Below, piece by piece: positions 12,101-27,100 of a stretch of DNA of 64,000 nt. Under the pieces are notes generated by a model. It saw only the letters and a program-made list of their open reading frames with translations, ran no database searches and was not told the DNA's origin. The stretch is taken from NCBI GenBank assembly GCA_026936325.1, contig JAPTHN010000074.1, positions 310,001 to 374,000 on the forward strand, read 5' to 3'. Numbering within the stretch: the stretch's first letter is position 1; every line of letters starts with the position of its first letter. The stretch is from Platynereis dumerilii. Lineage: Eukaryota; Annelida; Polychaeta; Phyllodocida; Nereididae. The position numbers were made by a program, and so were the translations under genes.

Positions 12101-15100
12101 TAGATAATTATCTAAGATTCTTTCATACACAGTCCAAGTGAGAAACTGCAAAACAAGTAACCCAAAATTATCTGGATACTGTGCACAGAATATAAGACTC
12201 ATCTTCCTAGAAGTGATCAACATCATTAATTATTACACAATTAGGTTAACCACAATGACGTTATATCACACTGTGTTGTCACAGATTTATAGATTGCTCC
12301 AATCAATAAGAGACCCAAGATTATGAGGTCATGTTCGGCCGCAGTTGAACAGAGCCGCTGTTTAACAGAGCGCAAAAGTGCATTCTGATCAATAGACAGG
12401 ACAAACAAAGTGTAAACAAATCGGAGTATGACCTCCGCGTCTATAGTAAAGCAAGATACCATTGATAGCAAATAACATACACAGTTAGAAACGATGGCTT
12501 ATCCTAACTACATTGAATGAATGGTCATCAAGCAGCACAAGACAAAGAGGAGAAATACATCTAGCAATTGTTGACATTCAATACCAAGAAAAAATTTGAG
12601 GTTTCATATTGAATATGCAGATTTGCCACACTATTGTCTACAGACGTACTATTTCGCTTCATACATTACATTGAATAAATGTCAAACATAATACATGACA
12701 TGTATCATTCCATTGACAAGTATCATTCCATCACATGTATAGAACAGTTGCTCCATTGGACTCAAGATTCCAGACATATCAAGAAGACTCCATACACAGA
12801 CACTGTACACCTACCCAGCTCTCCGAGTCCAAACCAGTAAATATCCTCGTTATATCCTAATCCTTACATGTATCACAGCAATATGGTATGGTAGATGACA
12901 TGTAGGGACAGAGTTACAAAATGCTGATCCCAAGAGGTTGTTAGCCCCACAATCAATGGCATTCAGCTACTGCCAGCTACTGCTACCTCCAGCCTACAGG
13001 CCCTACACTTGCTGCATGCTGTCTGCCAACCCTGCCAGCTGCAGTCAGCCTGAGCAGCGTGAATGACAGCCAGCCAAGTTTGTGTACACAGACACTAGTG
13101 ACGTCATCAACCTATGGGCAGGCTTGTAATGGTGTGTATAATGGAATGAATGCACTTCTGTGTCGTCTGCTAACTAAATGACATTAACTGATATGAAACC
13201 GATAAGTTATTATAACATGAAATCATTGAAATGCTAATGAGGTCATAACGGAGTATGTCATGAGCAAGCTTATCAACTAGTCTATTCAGTAAATAAAAGA
13301 ATAAAGAGATTTATACATTCCTTCATATCACATATGTATACACCAGAAATGGTTAAATATTCCATTCACTGAACAACATTCCGGAATGACCAAATACGTG
13401 AATGAAAACAACTGAAATGGAATAACGTCAAGTATAGTCCCTGCAGCAATCTTCAGATAAGAAATTATCAAATATATATTTGTAGACAAACAAATCAAGG
13501 AATACAAGTGGAAAATAACCCATGCACAAGTATTTATTTTCAGTTATTATAACATGTACCAACAGATCTTGAACATATCAAACTCGTCTTAGCTGATCTC
13601 ATCAAATCTATATTCCACACAACTCCCTGCTTATCTTGTCTATCTACGATCTATTGCCGGCTGTATTATTGTGATTTTATCTACGTTACACACAACAGCT
13701 CTATGCCTATGCCATAATAGAACTGATCAGGCAGATATCAGATAGATCTACTGGTTTAGTGCTTGTTGCCTGCTGTGTCAGCATTGCTGTGTTATCAAAG
13801 CTACACATACTACACAATGACCAGAGGCTAAAATCTGATTCAGGTGCAGAGGTGGCAATCGGGGGATTTTTATGGTCATAATGATTATTGAAAAGCCATT
13901 CATAATGACATCAGTTCATCACATAATTCACATTAATTTAATTAGCCGACTCCATTATCATTAAGCAGATTGATCCATATTAGGAATTGCTTAGTTACCA
14001 TTCAATGACAAAGTATCACCTCACCTCCATAATGTTATTATGAAGTGGATCTAACTAAAACCAATGGTTTATGCAGGTTTTCAGGCCATTTACAACACCT
14101 CCACAGTTTGGTCGCCACAAGAAGAAGTTAAGGAAAAATTTACATAATATAATTTTATGTATATGTAATCTGTCTCAGTTGAATAAGATAATCATAACAA
14201 AGAATACTATTTACTACTTATCTAAACAGCTGATAAACAAATCATCAACATATTGTTCAACAGCAACAACTTCTGCACTAATTTCCTCGATGCAATGAAG
14301 CAAATAACAACTGATGATAAATCTATGAATCTAGTCTTAAAGAGTCTAGACAAGTATTTCTTTTAGTCTACCATTTCAATTCCACCAACTCTCGCCAGTC
14401 AGCCTCGTGGCAGAGCCTCCCCAGTATTGACAATCAGAGAAAGAGAATTAAGTGAATCAACTGGAAAATCCCAGGGTCTAGAGGATGTCCTTGCTGAAGT
14501 CCTTGGATGAGGCGATGAGAGCCGCATTGTGGCCTTGGATATTTCTGGCATCACAATAATCAGGCGACAGGAGGCTCTTTCCGGCAAAAATTACGCAGCA
14601 GCAATACAGCATTTAAAGATGTCTACCAAAGATGAAGACTTTCTTGCCACCATTGGAAATTGTGTTAGTTGTATTACAGACAGAATTCCTAATTCTTTTT
14701 TTGTGGAAAACAGAAAACTTTGCTTCAACTTGAACATGTTCCAATACGTTGGATTCAAAACTGCCTGCCACTTATAATGGTTGATTTATTGAGGTATGAG
14801 ATGACGATAAAGAGTCCACAACATGTAACACATTTACACCATGTGTGGAAACTTATATTTGTGTAGCAAAGACACTGATATGAGGGTGTGTTTGTTTGTT
14901 TGTTTGTTTGTGTTTTACGCCTCTGCAGCACCTTAGTGGGCTATATCGAGGCAGGCGATCACCGTATGATGATGAGATGAGAAGACTGGGAGTCTGGTAC
15001 ATACCCTATTAATTCAGGGATGTCCAGGGTCTTTCAGTTGCCCCAGCATAGAACACTGGATACAACCCGCCTCCATTTAATGTCCCATGGGCTCGGACTA

Positions 15101-18100
15101 AATTGAGTTCCGGGGTGGGATTTGAACCCACGCCCTCAGAGCCAGTGGTTGTGCAAACTTAGCACTCTTAACCATTAGGCCCACTGATATGAGGGACCAT
15201 CCTTCTCATTCTAGTGGAGACTAGAACATGAATCTACATAAGTAAATCACCAAACTGAATCTTGCTGGAAAAGAATGCAAACTTATTCGTTAACCCCCAA
15301 TAAAAGGATTCCAATAAATGCTTTATCTGACAGAAATATTGAGAAATGATGCCTGGAAACTACAGGTCTTTGAGAGGATGATTACAAATTCAGCTTTTCT
15401 CATCAAAATGAGCATGAAGAGGCCATCGTAAGACTAGATTGGTCTAGAAATGTTGCTATTTCCAGTATTTTCTACACCAATGGTAATGCATCAACACCAG
15501 CAGCATCAGCAACAGAGACTGAAGCAATAGCATTCTCATGGAAAAGACCCATCAATCAAATATGAATCAATATCACAATAGCCAATTATAATGCTGTATT
15601 ACAACTGAATATGCTGGACATACAGCCAATTTCATCATGTTGGGAAGGTCATCAAGATCATCAATTTATCAGAAACATCAAACAAATAAAGCTAATTTGA
15701 TGGCCAGGCTTAATTAGCAACTGAAACTGGTCCAACAGTCAAATGAATACACTCATTAATCATGACTTATAATGTAAACTTATTTTGATGAACTTATAAA
15801 TGCAATCTGTAACATCATATATCAAAGCATACATAGTCTATGCAACTCACAGCATTCGAAAATTCCTCCAAACAACATTTCAAGGCATATTTTCATATGT
15901 TGCAAGGATATTAGATGACTAATATTTTCCCTCTGTGTATATGCGTAATGTGTACATGGTGTAGGCATGATTGAATCATGAATTTCATCACAATAATCTA
16001 CATTTCCAAATCCAGAAATAGCATAGCATGATATATACAGATTTTATATTGCATATCAGATGAATATTCAAGCTTTCTATACATGTACAAGTCAGTTATG
16101 TCCAAATTAGCACAAAATACATTCAAAGAAAGCCACTATACCAGTAGACATGGAGAGTAAAGTCGCATCAAGGGGACTGGCCTCAAATCTATCCGTGTCC
16201 CTGGTCATTTGTTCCATTAAATCCTTCACACAGAATGAAATTCGTGACATTTTGAAATTAATATTCCTGCAACAAGACTACAAGTATCCAATATAGCACC
16301 AAAAAGGTAGGAGTGACAGTGTCAGTACACTGTTATCTTTTCAAATGATTGAAAACTAAACTGTCAGAAGATGTTGGGAAATGTTGGAAGGTGTGAAATG
16401 TGTCAAAAACAACACCAAACACAAAAGCTGTTGACAGCCATTTGTGTTAGGAACAGTTTCCTAGCAACCAATTGCAAGGTTAGAATGTTCTGGGGGAAAA
16501 AAGAACACAACAAAGCAGCAGAAAACTCACAAGTTCGGAGATAAAATGGAAATCTGCGATGAGGCAAAAAGACCACAGCTATTACAACTCAGAGAACATC
16601 AATGGACCTCATTTTGACAGGGCACATAGATGCAAAATCTGTGGGAAATTAAAGCAATATTGTTTAAATTTAACCATGTTAACAGAACCATTCTATTATC
16701 TTAAGGCCTGAAACTTTAATAATAAAGACTGCATATCTAGTATTATTCATAATGGCTTCAACCATACAATAACAGACTTGAGACTTGAATCACTCGGAAA
16801 TTCCCTTTATAGTCAATTTATAAACAGCTGACGATGCAAGTTGCAGCAGCTTCACTATTTCCCCATGGACATCCTTGCAGACAAGTCGAAGCTAACAGGC
16901 TGAAGTCTAATACCCTCTCAGCTGAATGCTCATTTCCTTGCAGTGTAGTCTCCAGAGCACCTTCTACTGGACATTTCAATAAGGTTAATCAGTTCTTTGC
17001 ATCTGGGGTCAGCCGGTCATTTCCAGGTCACTTCTATACTGTTCAGTGTTCATAGTCACTCCAAAGCCTAGTGATGTCTGACCCTTCTTAGTCTCCTGTT
17101 CTTAGTCTCCCTGTAGTCATCTTTACCATGTTTACAGGCAATCTCACTAATCAATCTTTAGAAGAGCCCCAGTCTCCCTAAGAAACTCAGCAGACTAAAT
17201 GGCTCTCGAAAGTCTGAAGCCTCAGATGGTCAGACGCTGTTTGCTATCTATGGATGGCATCTTGTAGAGTGTATGGGGAGCATCAGCCAAACTCATACTA
17301 TTACTGTAATAGACTGTGTCATCATTATATTGAAATATTGAAATTTTACATCTTCTAGTCTTAGCTCACCTCAATCGAGACAAATTACACTGATTGTAAC
17401 AATATCACATATTGCACACACTTACTTCCCTATGAAAAATACACACAATTGTATGTTTAACATCTGTTTCTGTCTTTGATCATGTTGATACAGAATACAG
17501 AACAGGGCAAAATGGATAATGAAGAAAATGTATGCAAAATACACCCTTCCTCAGAGCATTCGCGACCTGTACTTCATAAAAGGACTAGAACATACCTTCC
17601 CAGAACATGTTAGAAGTGCATGACCTCAGTTCTTGGGAAAGCTTTCAAGGTCATCAGCAAACTGTCCTTTTATCTTGGGACAACCAGACAATGCAAGAAA
17701 GACATGCAAAGCTTACATTACGACCACTCTGCAAATTGCTCTTCTGGCTATTAAATTAGTATCAATGTGCTGACAACGCCCCAATAAACCTGATTAAGAC
17801 CAAATTAAGCACTCAAGAGAACAGCACTAATTCAATCAGAATTCTAGCCCAACATCTAACCTGCTGAATAGATCGACCTACCTGGTAAAAAGTGGTAATT
17901 ACAGGTCTATTGCCATTGGTATTTAAAAATTTTGACATACAGCTGTACCAAGTTTTAAAGTATCTTAGGCATGTATATTTTAGTGTCATGTGCACCTAGT
18001 TATAGAGTATCACTTAGTATTGGTATGTAAATTGACTAAATTCAATTGAACGACACAACATTGTTCACAATGCTCACGATACATCATTCTCAAACATGAC

Positions 18101-21100
18101 AGCTTTGTTATATCACAGGCTCAGAGATCATGCATAATGTGGCAATTATCATTCAATTGAGAGCTCACAAAAAGATAATTAGACAAGATTATGCTAATAC
18201 TAATTAGCCGCATTTTTTAACGACATACATTAGGCAATGACTATGCATTGTGTTACATGATAGGTCTGTCAGCTCTAGACAATCAGGACTGAGCTTGTCC
18301 GCATGCAATAACTGTGTTTAAAAGGAATATATTAGACCTAAGTAAACATGGCTCATATTGTGTCTGCCTGACTGCCTGCCTGCCGACCTGCAAAACTACC
18401 AACCAACCTATCCATCTTGACAAATCAGCTGCAGAAGAACATTTTGCCAACCAAAGTACCTTCCTACGTACCAACCTATCATCTTAAAATATTCTATCTG
18501 TCTAATCTACTTATCTGTTGTTTGTCTATCTATCTGCATGATCTATTTACCTACCATTGTATCTATCTGCCGATTTACCTATCTACCATTGCTACCAATA
18601 TCTACTTTTGCACATTATAGCCCATACAAATACAACAGGGCACATGTATAACATATTCTCCTTATCCCCAACCCTTGTTCTTGCCTCTGGGCTACCTAGG
18701 CTTCCATTCACAGAATCACTTAGGGATTACTCACACTCCTTGGACAACACTCAAAGACAGAAACAGATGTTAAACATACAATTGTGTGTATTTCTCATAC
18801 TATAACAGATGTTATCAGTAAAGAAGGTGCTCAACCCTTCCCTAAATATTCAAAGATGAAAATCGTGACTCAGGATTCCACAGGAGACAAAAACATGAAA
18901 AATTGTCTCATTTGATCATAGAAATCATGATTTGCACCAAATGCAACTACGAGTGAGACAAAATTCTCTTTTGGATCTAGAGTTACACACTAAGAAAATA
19001 AAATGGGCAATAATATTACTATCTGTTACCAAAATTGGTCATGGTAATGGCTGGTATCAAAATTTTTCTAATTTTTTTTTCAGATTTTTTGGTGGTATTG
19101 ACAATCGTGACCAACCTCGGTAACACGGGAAAATGCCATAATTCCTGTTTATTGGCTAATCAGAGAGGGTTATTCTGGCAGGAACCAGTTGTTTACCAAA
19201 CAAAAAAGATGCTACAAGGTGTTGCAACGGCCGAAATGGAACCATTAACTTTTCGTAGTGTTACAGTTGATATCTGTTATCAGCCTGATTATTCATTGGG
19301 AGATTTTGACTAGTCAGCACTCAGCAGCCGGACTACATCATTTATGTATGTAGTATCTTGAGATAATACCAGCAGCCAAACTAGATAGTATTTTTATGGA
19401 TGAATGATTGGGGCTTTACGTCCTGTATTTATGTACTTGGTTGGCCAATTAGGACAGGAGGAGGCCACGGCAACAAGGCAAAAGACGATTGAAACAGCCA
19501 TCCAACGTAGGCCAAGGATTCCTGGAGAGAGCAGGATTTGAACCTGGGACCAAGGCCATTGGCAGCACAGGAGCTACTCCTCCCTCCTTAGAATATAACA
19601 TGATAACTTACCTGTATATAAGTGAGTACTCCCTAGACCACAGATTCACTAGTCAATAAATCTTACAAGTGACAACTGACAACCTCTATATTTACCTGTA
19701 AAGGTGCATTTGCAGAATAGACAAGTGATTATCATTTATCAATCAATATGAAGAAAATATAAACATCAAGTCATCAACCCACAACCATTCACTTGCCTTG
19801 AACAGGTAATACAACAACCGGGTAACAGCTGAGATGGAGGATTTCCCCACTCAAAGGAGTGACCACCGAACTTCCCATTTTGCACAAAATGACGATGGCA
19901 ATATATCACTCGAAGCTCATCAATGTCTGTCATATATTGTGTACATGAGATAGGTAGTGTTAAGGTCTGTCAATGGCTTTCGATGTATAGACAGATATGT
20001 GTCAAAGGCTGTCATTCATAAGAGATCATCATAGAATATCCAATGAAGGCTAGATCCTATAGATCTGATGAATAGTGCTTATCCAACTGATAACATGAAA
20101 AATCCAAATGGCTATATGTAAGTTAGCACCAGAAGCTCTGAATTCTTGATACTGTGATCAATCAAACAAACTTCAAAAGTTAATAACTTTTCCCTAAAAT
20201 GAATTTACTAGCACTGTATGACATTATGTTTTGAGTAAACATAGCCAGTATCCACTATAGGTCTAAAGGTCTATCCAATATGTATAATGTGCTTAGAAGA
20301 CCACCATAGATCTAATACTAAACTTTATATTAGTAATGTACATTCAAAATCCATATAAAGCAAAATTGAGCCTGTATGCAATGATTGACTCATCATTTTT
20401 AATCTAATAGATTTGCAAAGTTAAGCTGTGTTGACATCTGGCCTGTAGAAAAACACACATCATGACCATGATTGAATTACAGCTGAATTTGAATGAAAAA
20501 CATGCCAAAGCTGTTTTAACACCCAATAATGAACAATTTTTCTTACTCCGTTGCTTCAACTTGCTTGTGAACTGTAATTCATGGTGAGAAGTATTTGAAA
20601 TGACTGAAAGTGTGCACTGCCACTGTATCACAACTTTACCTCAATACATATCACATTTAAAATGAATGATATGGAGAATGCAGCTTTGTACTTCAAAAAT
20701 ACCCTAATTAAAGAGTCTATAAAACCATTAAATTTCCATCACATTAACGCACGAACAACAACAGAGTTGGCCTACCATTATCACCAAAAATAAATTATAT
20801 TATTATCATCATTTGGCTGTCAAATTTACTCCTCTTAAACAACAACAAATGACATTCTGAAGATACTCACAAAGTTTCCTCTCATGTACCCTGAACACCT
20901 TTCTATCCAATGAATCACCTGCATCTGAGTCAACTGCACACATCAAGGTGTATGTACACTCCAGAGCAACACAGCTCATGTCTTTGTGTGAGGTTGTAAG
21001 GAGTGCAAGCTACGTGACTTGGGCTGCCACCTAGTGTAAATCTAACACTCATCTTGGAAGGAAAAGAGAAGCACAAGATGTAGAGAGCATCATAGTGCAT

Positions 21101-24100
21101 AGAATTCTACACTTCAGTCATAAGTCTCAAGCACTCCAATAAGAGACAAATATCCATCTGATGATCTGAAGACTTACTTCTCACACTCATTCTCAAACGA
21201 GAGTAACCAATCTGAGACTTTTGGAATAAATTTTTTCAAAAGTCTCAAAGCATTCTGCCAAATTGAACAAAGCTAAGAAAGAAATGTCCTGAAGGAGCTG
21301 CCAAAACAGACATGTATACATCCACAACGATACCAAGACACCAAGTCACCAACAAAGTTGGATTACCAATACATCCAAAATATACGCTACAAAGCACTTA
21401 CTTTCCGAACTTGCCGGTTGGAAATCATCCTCTCCCGTCAAGTCTAGTTCCTCCGTTGGTTGTTGAGAGGGCGCAACAGGTACATCCTCAGCTAAAACTT
21501 CCGGTTGCTCGGGAATCGGACTTGGTTCTTCCGACATAACTTCTTTACTTTTCCGCTTTTCAACAGCAGGCAAAGAGTCACTGATGCTCATGGCACTTTC
21601 TTGAGAATTAGAAAATCCATTTTCTGTTTCCAAGGCAACCTCCTCGTTCTTGGAATCATTCTTAGAATTATTCTTAGAAGGAGGCAACATAATTTGAATA
21701 TCGTCCTCGGTCACGACCTCTTTCTTATTGTTATTTACTCCAGGAGCAAAAATCTGGATCTCATCATCATCATCCTTCTGCAATGGTCAAAGAAAATAAT
21801 TTAGGCTTAAGATATTATTTTCAGTCAGCATTAAAAATTTTTTCAATCACCTAAGATAACAGTTCATGCAAAAGAATTTAATCTATTTGAAGTTATTTGT
21901 TAGTAGTTGCAACATCAAGATTCAACAAGATTTAAAATCTTTCAAGCACAGATTATATATATAGCCAAGGATTTCCTTTTCTTTACATTGTCCGAAAAAC
22001 AGTTCCAAAGTTGACAAACAGTAGTATTGTGTCAAGTGTTCTCTTTCTCAAAACAATAACTTCTCTAAATGTGACTTTATGACTTTATCACTAAATTTAT
22101 TAGTCAAGTTTCTCACCTTCACTACACTCGGTGGTCTGAACTTCGGTCTCTTCTGAACAGCTTTCTTTGTTGAACTACCAGGCCCTTCTTTTTTCCTAGA
22201 AGAATACAAAACATGCTAAATTAGGTTCACCAAAAGAAATTAATGTATATACTTGAATGACAAAAATTCAAATGCTAATCAATCAGTTCAAACAATTTAC
22301 AAACAGAAAATTCAAGAAAACATTTATGTCTTTCAATACAAAACAGAATATATTTTTATTGCACAATCAAAGCACACTTTTGTCAGCCTATACTCACTTT
22401 GGTGTCTTTTTGACAGGCGTCTTTCCAGCGGGCGTACTGGGAGTAGTACTGGTATCGTTTGACGTACCATTAGAATTGTCCATAGGGGGCTCTGTGGGTG
22501 GGGCAAAGTCTGTAGTGCCATTGTCGGCTGGATTGGCGCGAATCACTTTGGGAGAGCCAGGAGGCGTGTTGGCCATCTTGCTTTTGGTTTGAAAGGGGTT
22601 CATCGAACTGAGATCACCATTTTTGGGTGGAGAGAACCCCATTTTTGATTTGCTAGCAAAAGGATTCACATTTTCGTCAAATGCATCAAAGTCCAAGTTG
22701 TAGCTCCCTCTTGCGGGAAGAGGGGGTGAGCCAGGGGGTGCTTCGTTTTCTGTATCCATGGCAATGGGCTCTTCTGTGGGTAATGTTAGCGGTGGTGCTT
22801 CTGCAACAGGGGGGTCGGATTTTGCTTCAGATTTTTCTTCTTGCTTTATACTTTCTGTTTCAACAGGTGTTGGCTTGACCTGAGGAACATCATTAGTAGG
22901 AACTTCTTGTATCTGCTGTTCGGGTTCTGGTTTCGAAACAGGCTGAGATGCAAGAACCTCAGGACCTTCAGTAACACTAGGTGCACCCTCTACATCAGCA
23001 GACGGAGCTTCTGTTGGTGCAACAACTTCAGTATCCTCTACTTTGACACCAGAGGGGGCTGGAGTATCATTTGTCACTTCAGCAACAGGGGTTTGCAACT
23101 TTTCTTCGCTTGGTGGAGCTGATGCGGCCTCAGGTTGGCTTGTTTGTGGTTCTTCTGTTGTGGATAGTCCTAAACTTTCTTCTGCATCTACAAACTCATC
23201 CTCAAAGGTCTCGTCACCTTTAGATGGAGCAGAAACTGGTTTCTCAAGATTAGCAGCAACTTCAGGGTTCTTTGCCGGACTGCAAAAGACAAATTCAAAC
23301 AAAATGTAAGAGATTATGTCACTCACGAGAGCAAGAACGGATGAAACATCCATCAGGGCTAATCTCAAAGACATCTTGTTGGATCTTTCAAATGCTGAGC
23401 ACTACAAATTTCCAATCAAATGCTGTGATGCTGGAAAACTAGAAATTTGGTGCAAGATAATCAGAAATTGTGAAAATATGGCATTAAAAAAAGCCCATTC
23501 TTTCTATCCAGTTCCAAGGCTTATCAGCAAATGGCCAGATATATGTGATAACTGATGCAATATACCCCAAGATGGCAACATCAATACATGCCACTATTGA
23601 GATTATTCAATAAAGACTACATATTGATAACACCTGGCATTTTGAGAACATGCTGGTTTCACTCGGTTCAATACCTAATTGCAATTATGTTGACAGGGTA
23701 ATTATCTAGACCACTCAATGCACTCATACAGGTAACCAATTAAGACAGATTAACAGGGTAAAAAGGGGTTTTAAAACCCCTCACAATACCCTCAGTATAC
23801 ATCAGATTAACCAACCAGCATGTAATGACTCCTTGAGTTTATAGTTTAATTGCACTTATTATGAAGTCTAAAGGTCTTTAGAGATATATTTTAATTGTGG
23901 AAACTAAAAACTATTCAGATATCTAGTTAATTATGTATCTTCAACATGCTTAAAAGGTAAATTCATCGTTACAGTGTTCATGTTACCTAAGTATTTGAAA
24001 ATGCATTAGCTGAGTAATATCATCTTGATAAACAAGTAAGGATGAGTAATATTGATTTCTGGAGTTACAAATCTAACAGATGTGCTTGTTTTTAAATCTT

Positions 24101-27100
24101 AATTACTTAGCACCTGCACAGTGTGAATAGCTAAAGGCTTTTCTTTTCATATGTATGAATAAATATTTGTATATTTCTTTTACATGTACAGGGACTTTAT
24201 TATTACTCTTACATCAAATTGTCAATTAATTTCTAATTATAGCAAAATATTGATGTCATAAATGCACCTAATAGACCCAACTGAAAACAAAGGATTTTTA
24301 TCTACCTACATTTATGGTTTATCACGAACACTTAAACACAGAACTGTCAGAACACCTTGGTATTTCATAACTATTAGCAGAAACAGCCACCTTTTGCACA
24401 TTTCATAAATATTTCTAGACCATAAATCCATAAGTTTTATTGATATTGCTAAATTATTGCAGCGTGTTAACAAATCAAGGTTACTGTTTTATTACTTAGT
24501 ATTCGCTGTAAGATAGCAAATAATTTATTCAATGGAAATAATCAATTCTTAAAAGAATTTTGTCCATAAGAGATTGAATTGCAGGGATTAAAAAGCTCTT
24601 TATAATTTCGGCAATTTTTTATTCACTAAGTCTAATATATATACCCACTTGCATTTGGCAATATTTAATTTGCCTTTTAAAAGAAGATCAGTTCTTCTTC
24701 TTTCTTTTATTCTTCAATATATGATAGAAACATTCTTTTTTAAAATCAATTTTACATTTCTCTACACATTATGATTAACTCACCTCTTAATTGGCAAATC
24801 ATGCACTATTTCCTTGACAACTTCTTCAGCAGTTTCAACGTAGGCAGAATGGTCATCTGGCGTAATGACTGTCGTTCTTTCTCGCCAATTCTCTTCTTCG
24901 TCCAACTGGCGAAGTTCTTCTAAGGGGTCGGAAGACTTTTCTGTGGAAGTTTCGGCCGGCGTATCAGCAGGCTGTGGAGTTTCTGTACTTTGGGATTGTG
25001 GAGTTTCTTGGGGTGTGTTGGGTTCAGTACTTTGATCAACACCTGAAGGAGAAACTGCAGTTTCTGATGGAGTAACTGTGTCTGGTGATGGAGTAACTGT
25101 GTCTGGTGGGGTAACTGTTGGTTCTGAAGGAGTAACTGTTGATTCGGAAGGTGTAACTGTATCCACTGGTGTTACTACACTATTGTCGCCCGATTCTGGA
25201 ACTCCAACAGTAGCAGCAAGATTTGCGACCGGAGCAGCAACGATATCTTCAGTTCCTTCAGTGCCTTGTGTCACGGCACCCTCCGCTTTAGGCCTGGCTG
25301 GAGTTTGGAATGTTACCTGCAAAATACAAAAGTACAGAATTAAGCAATTGGTAAATTTGAAATAGTTGTTAATGGGTTAATCAATTATCATCAACTCAAG
25401 GTGTAAAATCAATGTAATGTTAGTTGGGGGTGTTAAAATGATCATACAAGCAGAATCCAGTTGAGTTAACTAAGAGAAATAAAGTTTGAGTCAAATAACT
25501 GGCAATAAGTCCGTCTGTAGCCAGTCGTAATATCAGTTCTTCTATGTGGGAGTACGACATACCAACTGAACAGGAATATATCATCAATCACATTCACACT
25601 CTTCAAATGTTTCCAGACATCAACCAACCATCAATTTCAATCTAGAATTTTGCTGGTTTCCAATGTTGTAGCCAGGATACTCCATAAATTATCTTACACA
25701 ACCCATATGTTCTCAGTCAGAAAATAACAAGAGGTTGAAAATGAAATCATGACTGAGGACATCCAAGACTGAATAATAATAGCAAGTAATGAGTAGACTA
25801 AAAGCCAAGTATCATTTAACCTATTTAGTCTGGCTACTCATAAAGGTAGCTAGAATGTGAGCCTAACTGCCGTCTTCTCCAGTTTTTAACAGCAACAGAG
25901 TGCAGCTAACAAATTTCTGCAACATCTGAAATGCTTCATAGAGTATGAAACAAATAACACCTGGAAGTGTGTTTATGTTTTACACCTCAGCAGCACCTTA
26001 ATGGGCTGTATCGATCACACCTGGGAAGTAGAAACCCTTTTAGTCTCTCAACTTTTTTCCTTCAAGACTATTATATACATTCCCTTTGAATATGAATACC
26101 AAGAAAACTCCCCCAGGACCCTCACACTTGGATACATTTAGTTTAAGATGTTTACTGCTAATTGGCAATGGAGTTCCTTACACTAGGTGCCCACACACAT
26201 CATGCACATGGCCATATGCCACATTAGCATCCTCTGTGGTAAATTTGTAGAATAAAAAGAAAATAATTTTTTTTTACTGAGGAAATTTCAATCATATCAA
26301 GATCAGAAATATTACAATTTTATACTATTATTCAATTTAACATGCAATTTGAAATGTTACCGTTCCACAAAAACCATTGGGAGTCCTTTACAATACTATT
26401 TCAAACCTTGAGTAGGAATTTTTAAAGAGAGCATGTGGTCATATCCTGTGAAAAATTAACGCAAAATGAAAAGAGTGGAGTCATATGATCATTGAAAATA
26501 TGCTGCAACGAACCACCCATAGTGCATGTAGTGAGACAGATGCATTTAGTTGTCACAGACTTGTCCTATATTAAGTGGCAAGTGTGAACCCTTGCAGTAA
26601 GCTTGGTAAATGAGTAATGTCTATAACCTGCCATGACACACTGACTACTCCAGATCATGAATCAAAGATAATCAAAGGTTACTGACAGAACAGAATATTT
26701 GTCTCACAAGTTATGACATTGTGCGTAATGCAATAAGTGGCATATTTTCTCACTTTCTTTAACAATTTATAGAAGAAATCGTTCTTTAATCCTACCAATC
26801 AGAGCACAGGTCTTAAATAATTATCTACATCTCGACGATCTACTAATCTTCACATGTGGGTTCATATTTATCAATCAAAATATGGGTAATAATAGCACTG
26901 CTGTGTTGTCATAACCAGTCATTTTAGTAATACGTAGTGAGTAGGACTTACACACTTGAAACAACACGGACTGCATCTGGGTATTGTCAATACACATACA
27001 GCCATGAAACAACCAATATTTATACACACATGTGATATATCATATGCGCCATAAATCAAATACTATAACACTGGATATATCAATAGACTGAACATTGAAG

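Larger units (their letters stand above)
7619..21401 (-). other. Long intron (13.8 kb)
   Basis: This is the longest intron between shared exons. It holds a fold-back element (8020-8697), several SINEs (10008, 14886, 19397), simple repeats (10565, 18365), a GC-richer patch with a perfect CRE (13099-13106) and a candidate internal first exon (20871-20979). The rest is AT-rich and I see nothing in it. Open frames such as the plus-strand one near 14529 have no splice or family support. Confidence 0.7.

Noticed and set aside
14399-14777. Overlapping frames on both strands near 14.4-14.8 kb
   Set aside because: The patch is a bit GC-richer and has a protein-like look (ALDISGITIIRRQEALSGKN), but a stop interrupts the longer frame, no splice sites fit, and no family is recognised.
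14890-15183. Leu or Ser tRNA gene
   Set aside because: Good A and B boxes, but joined to a SINE body and an AAAC tail, so it is a SINE copy.
16530-16560. 23-nt microexon between a cag acceptor and a GTGAGT donor
   Set aside because: The length shifts the frame between the neighbouring exons, and no family motif is present.
19613-19695. Internal exon with a CAG-GTAAGT donor on the minus strand
   Set aside because: Strong donor, but stops in all frames and no start codon. At most an untranslated exon.
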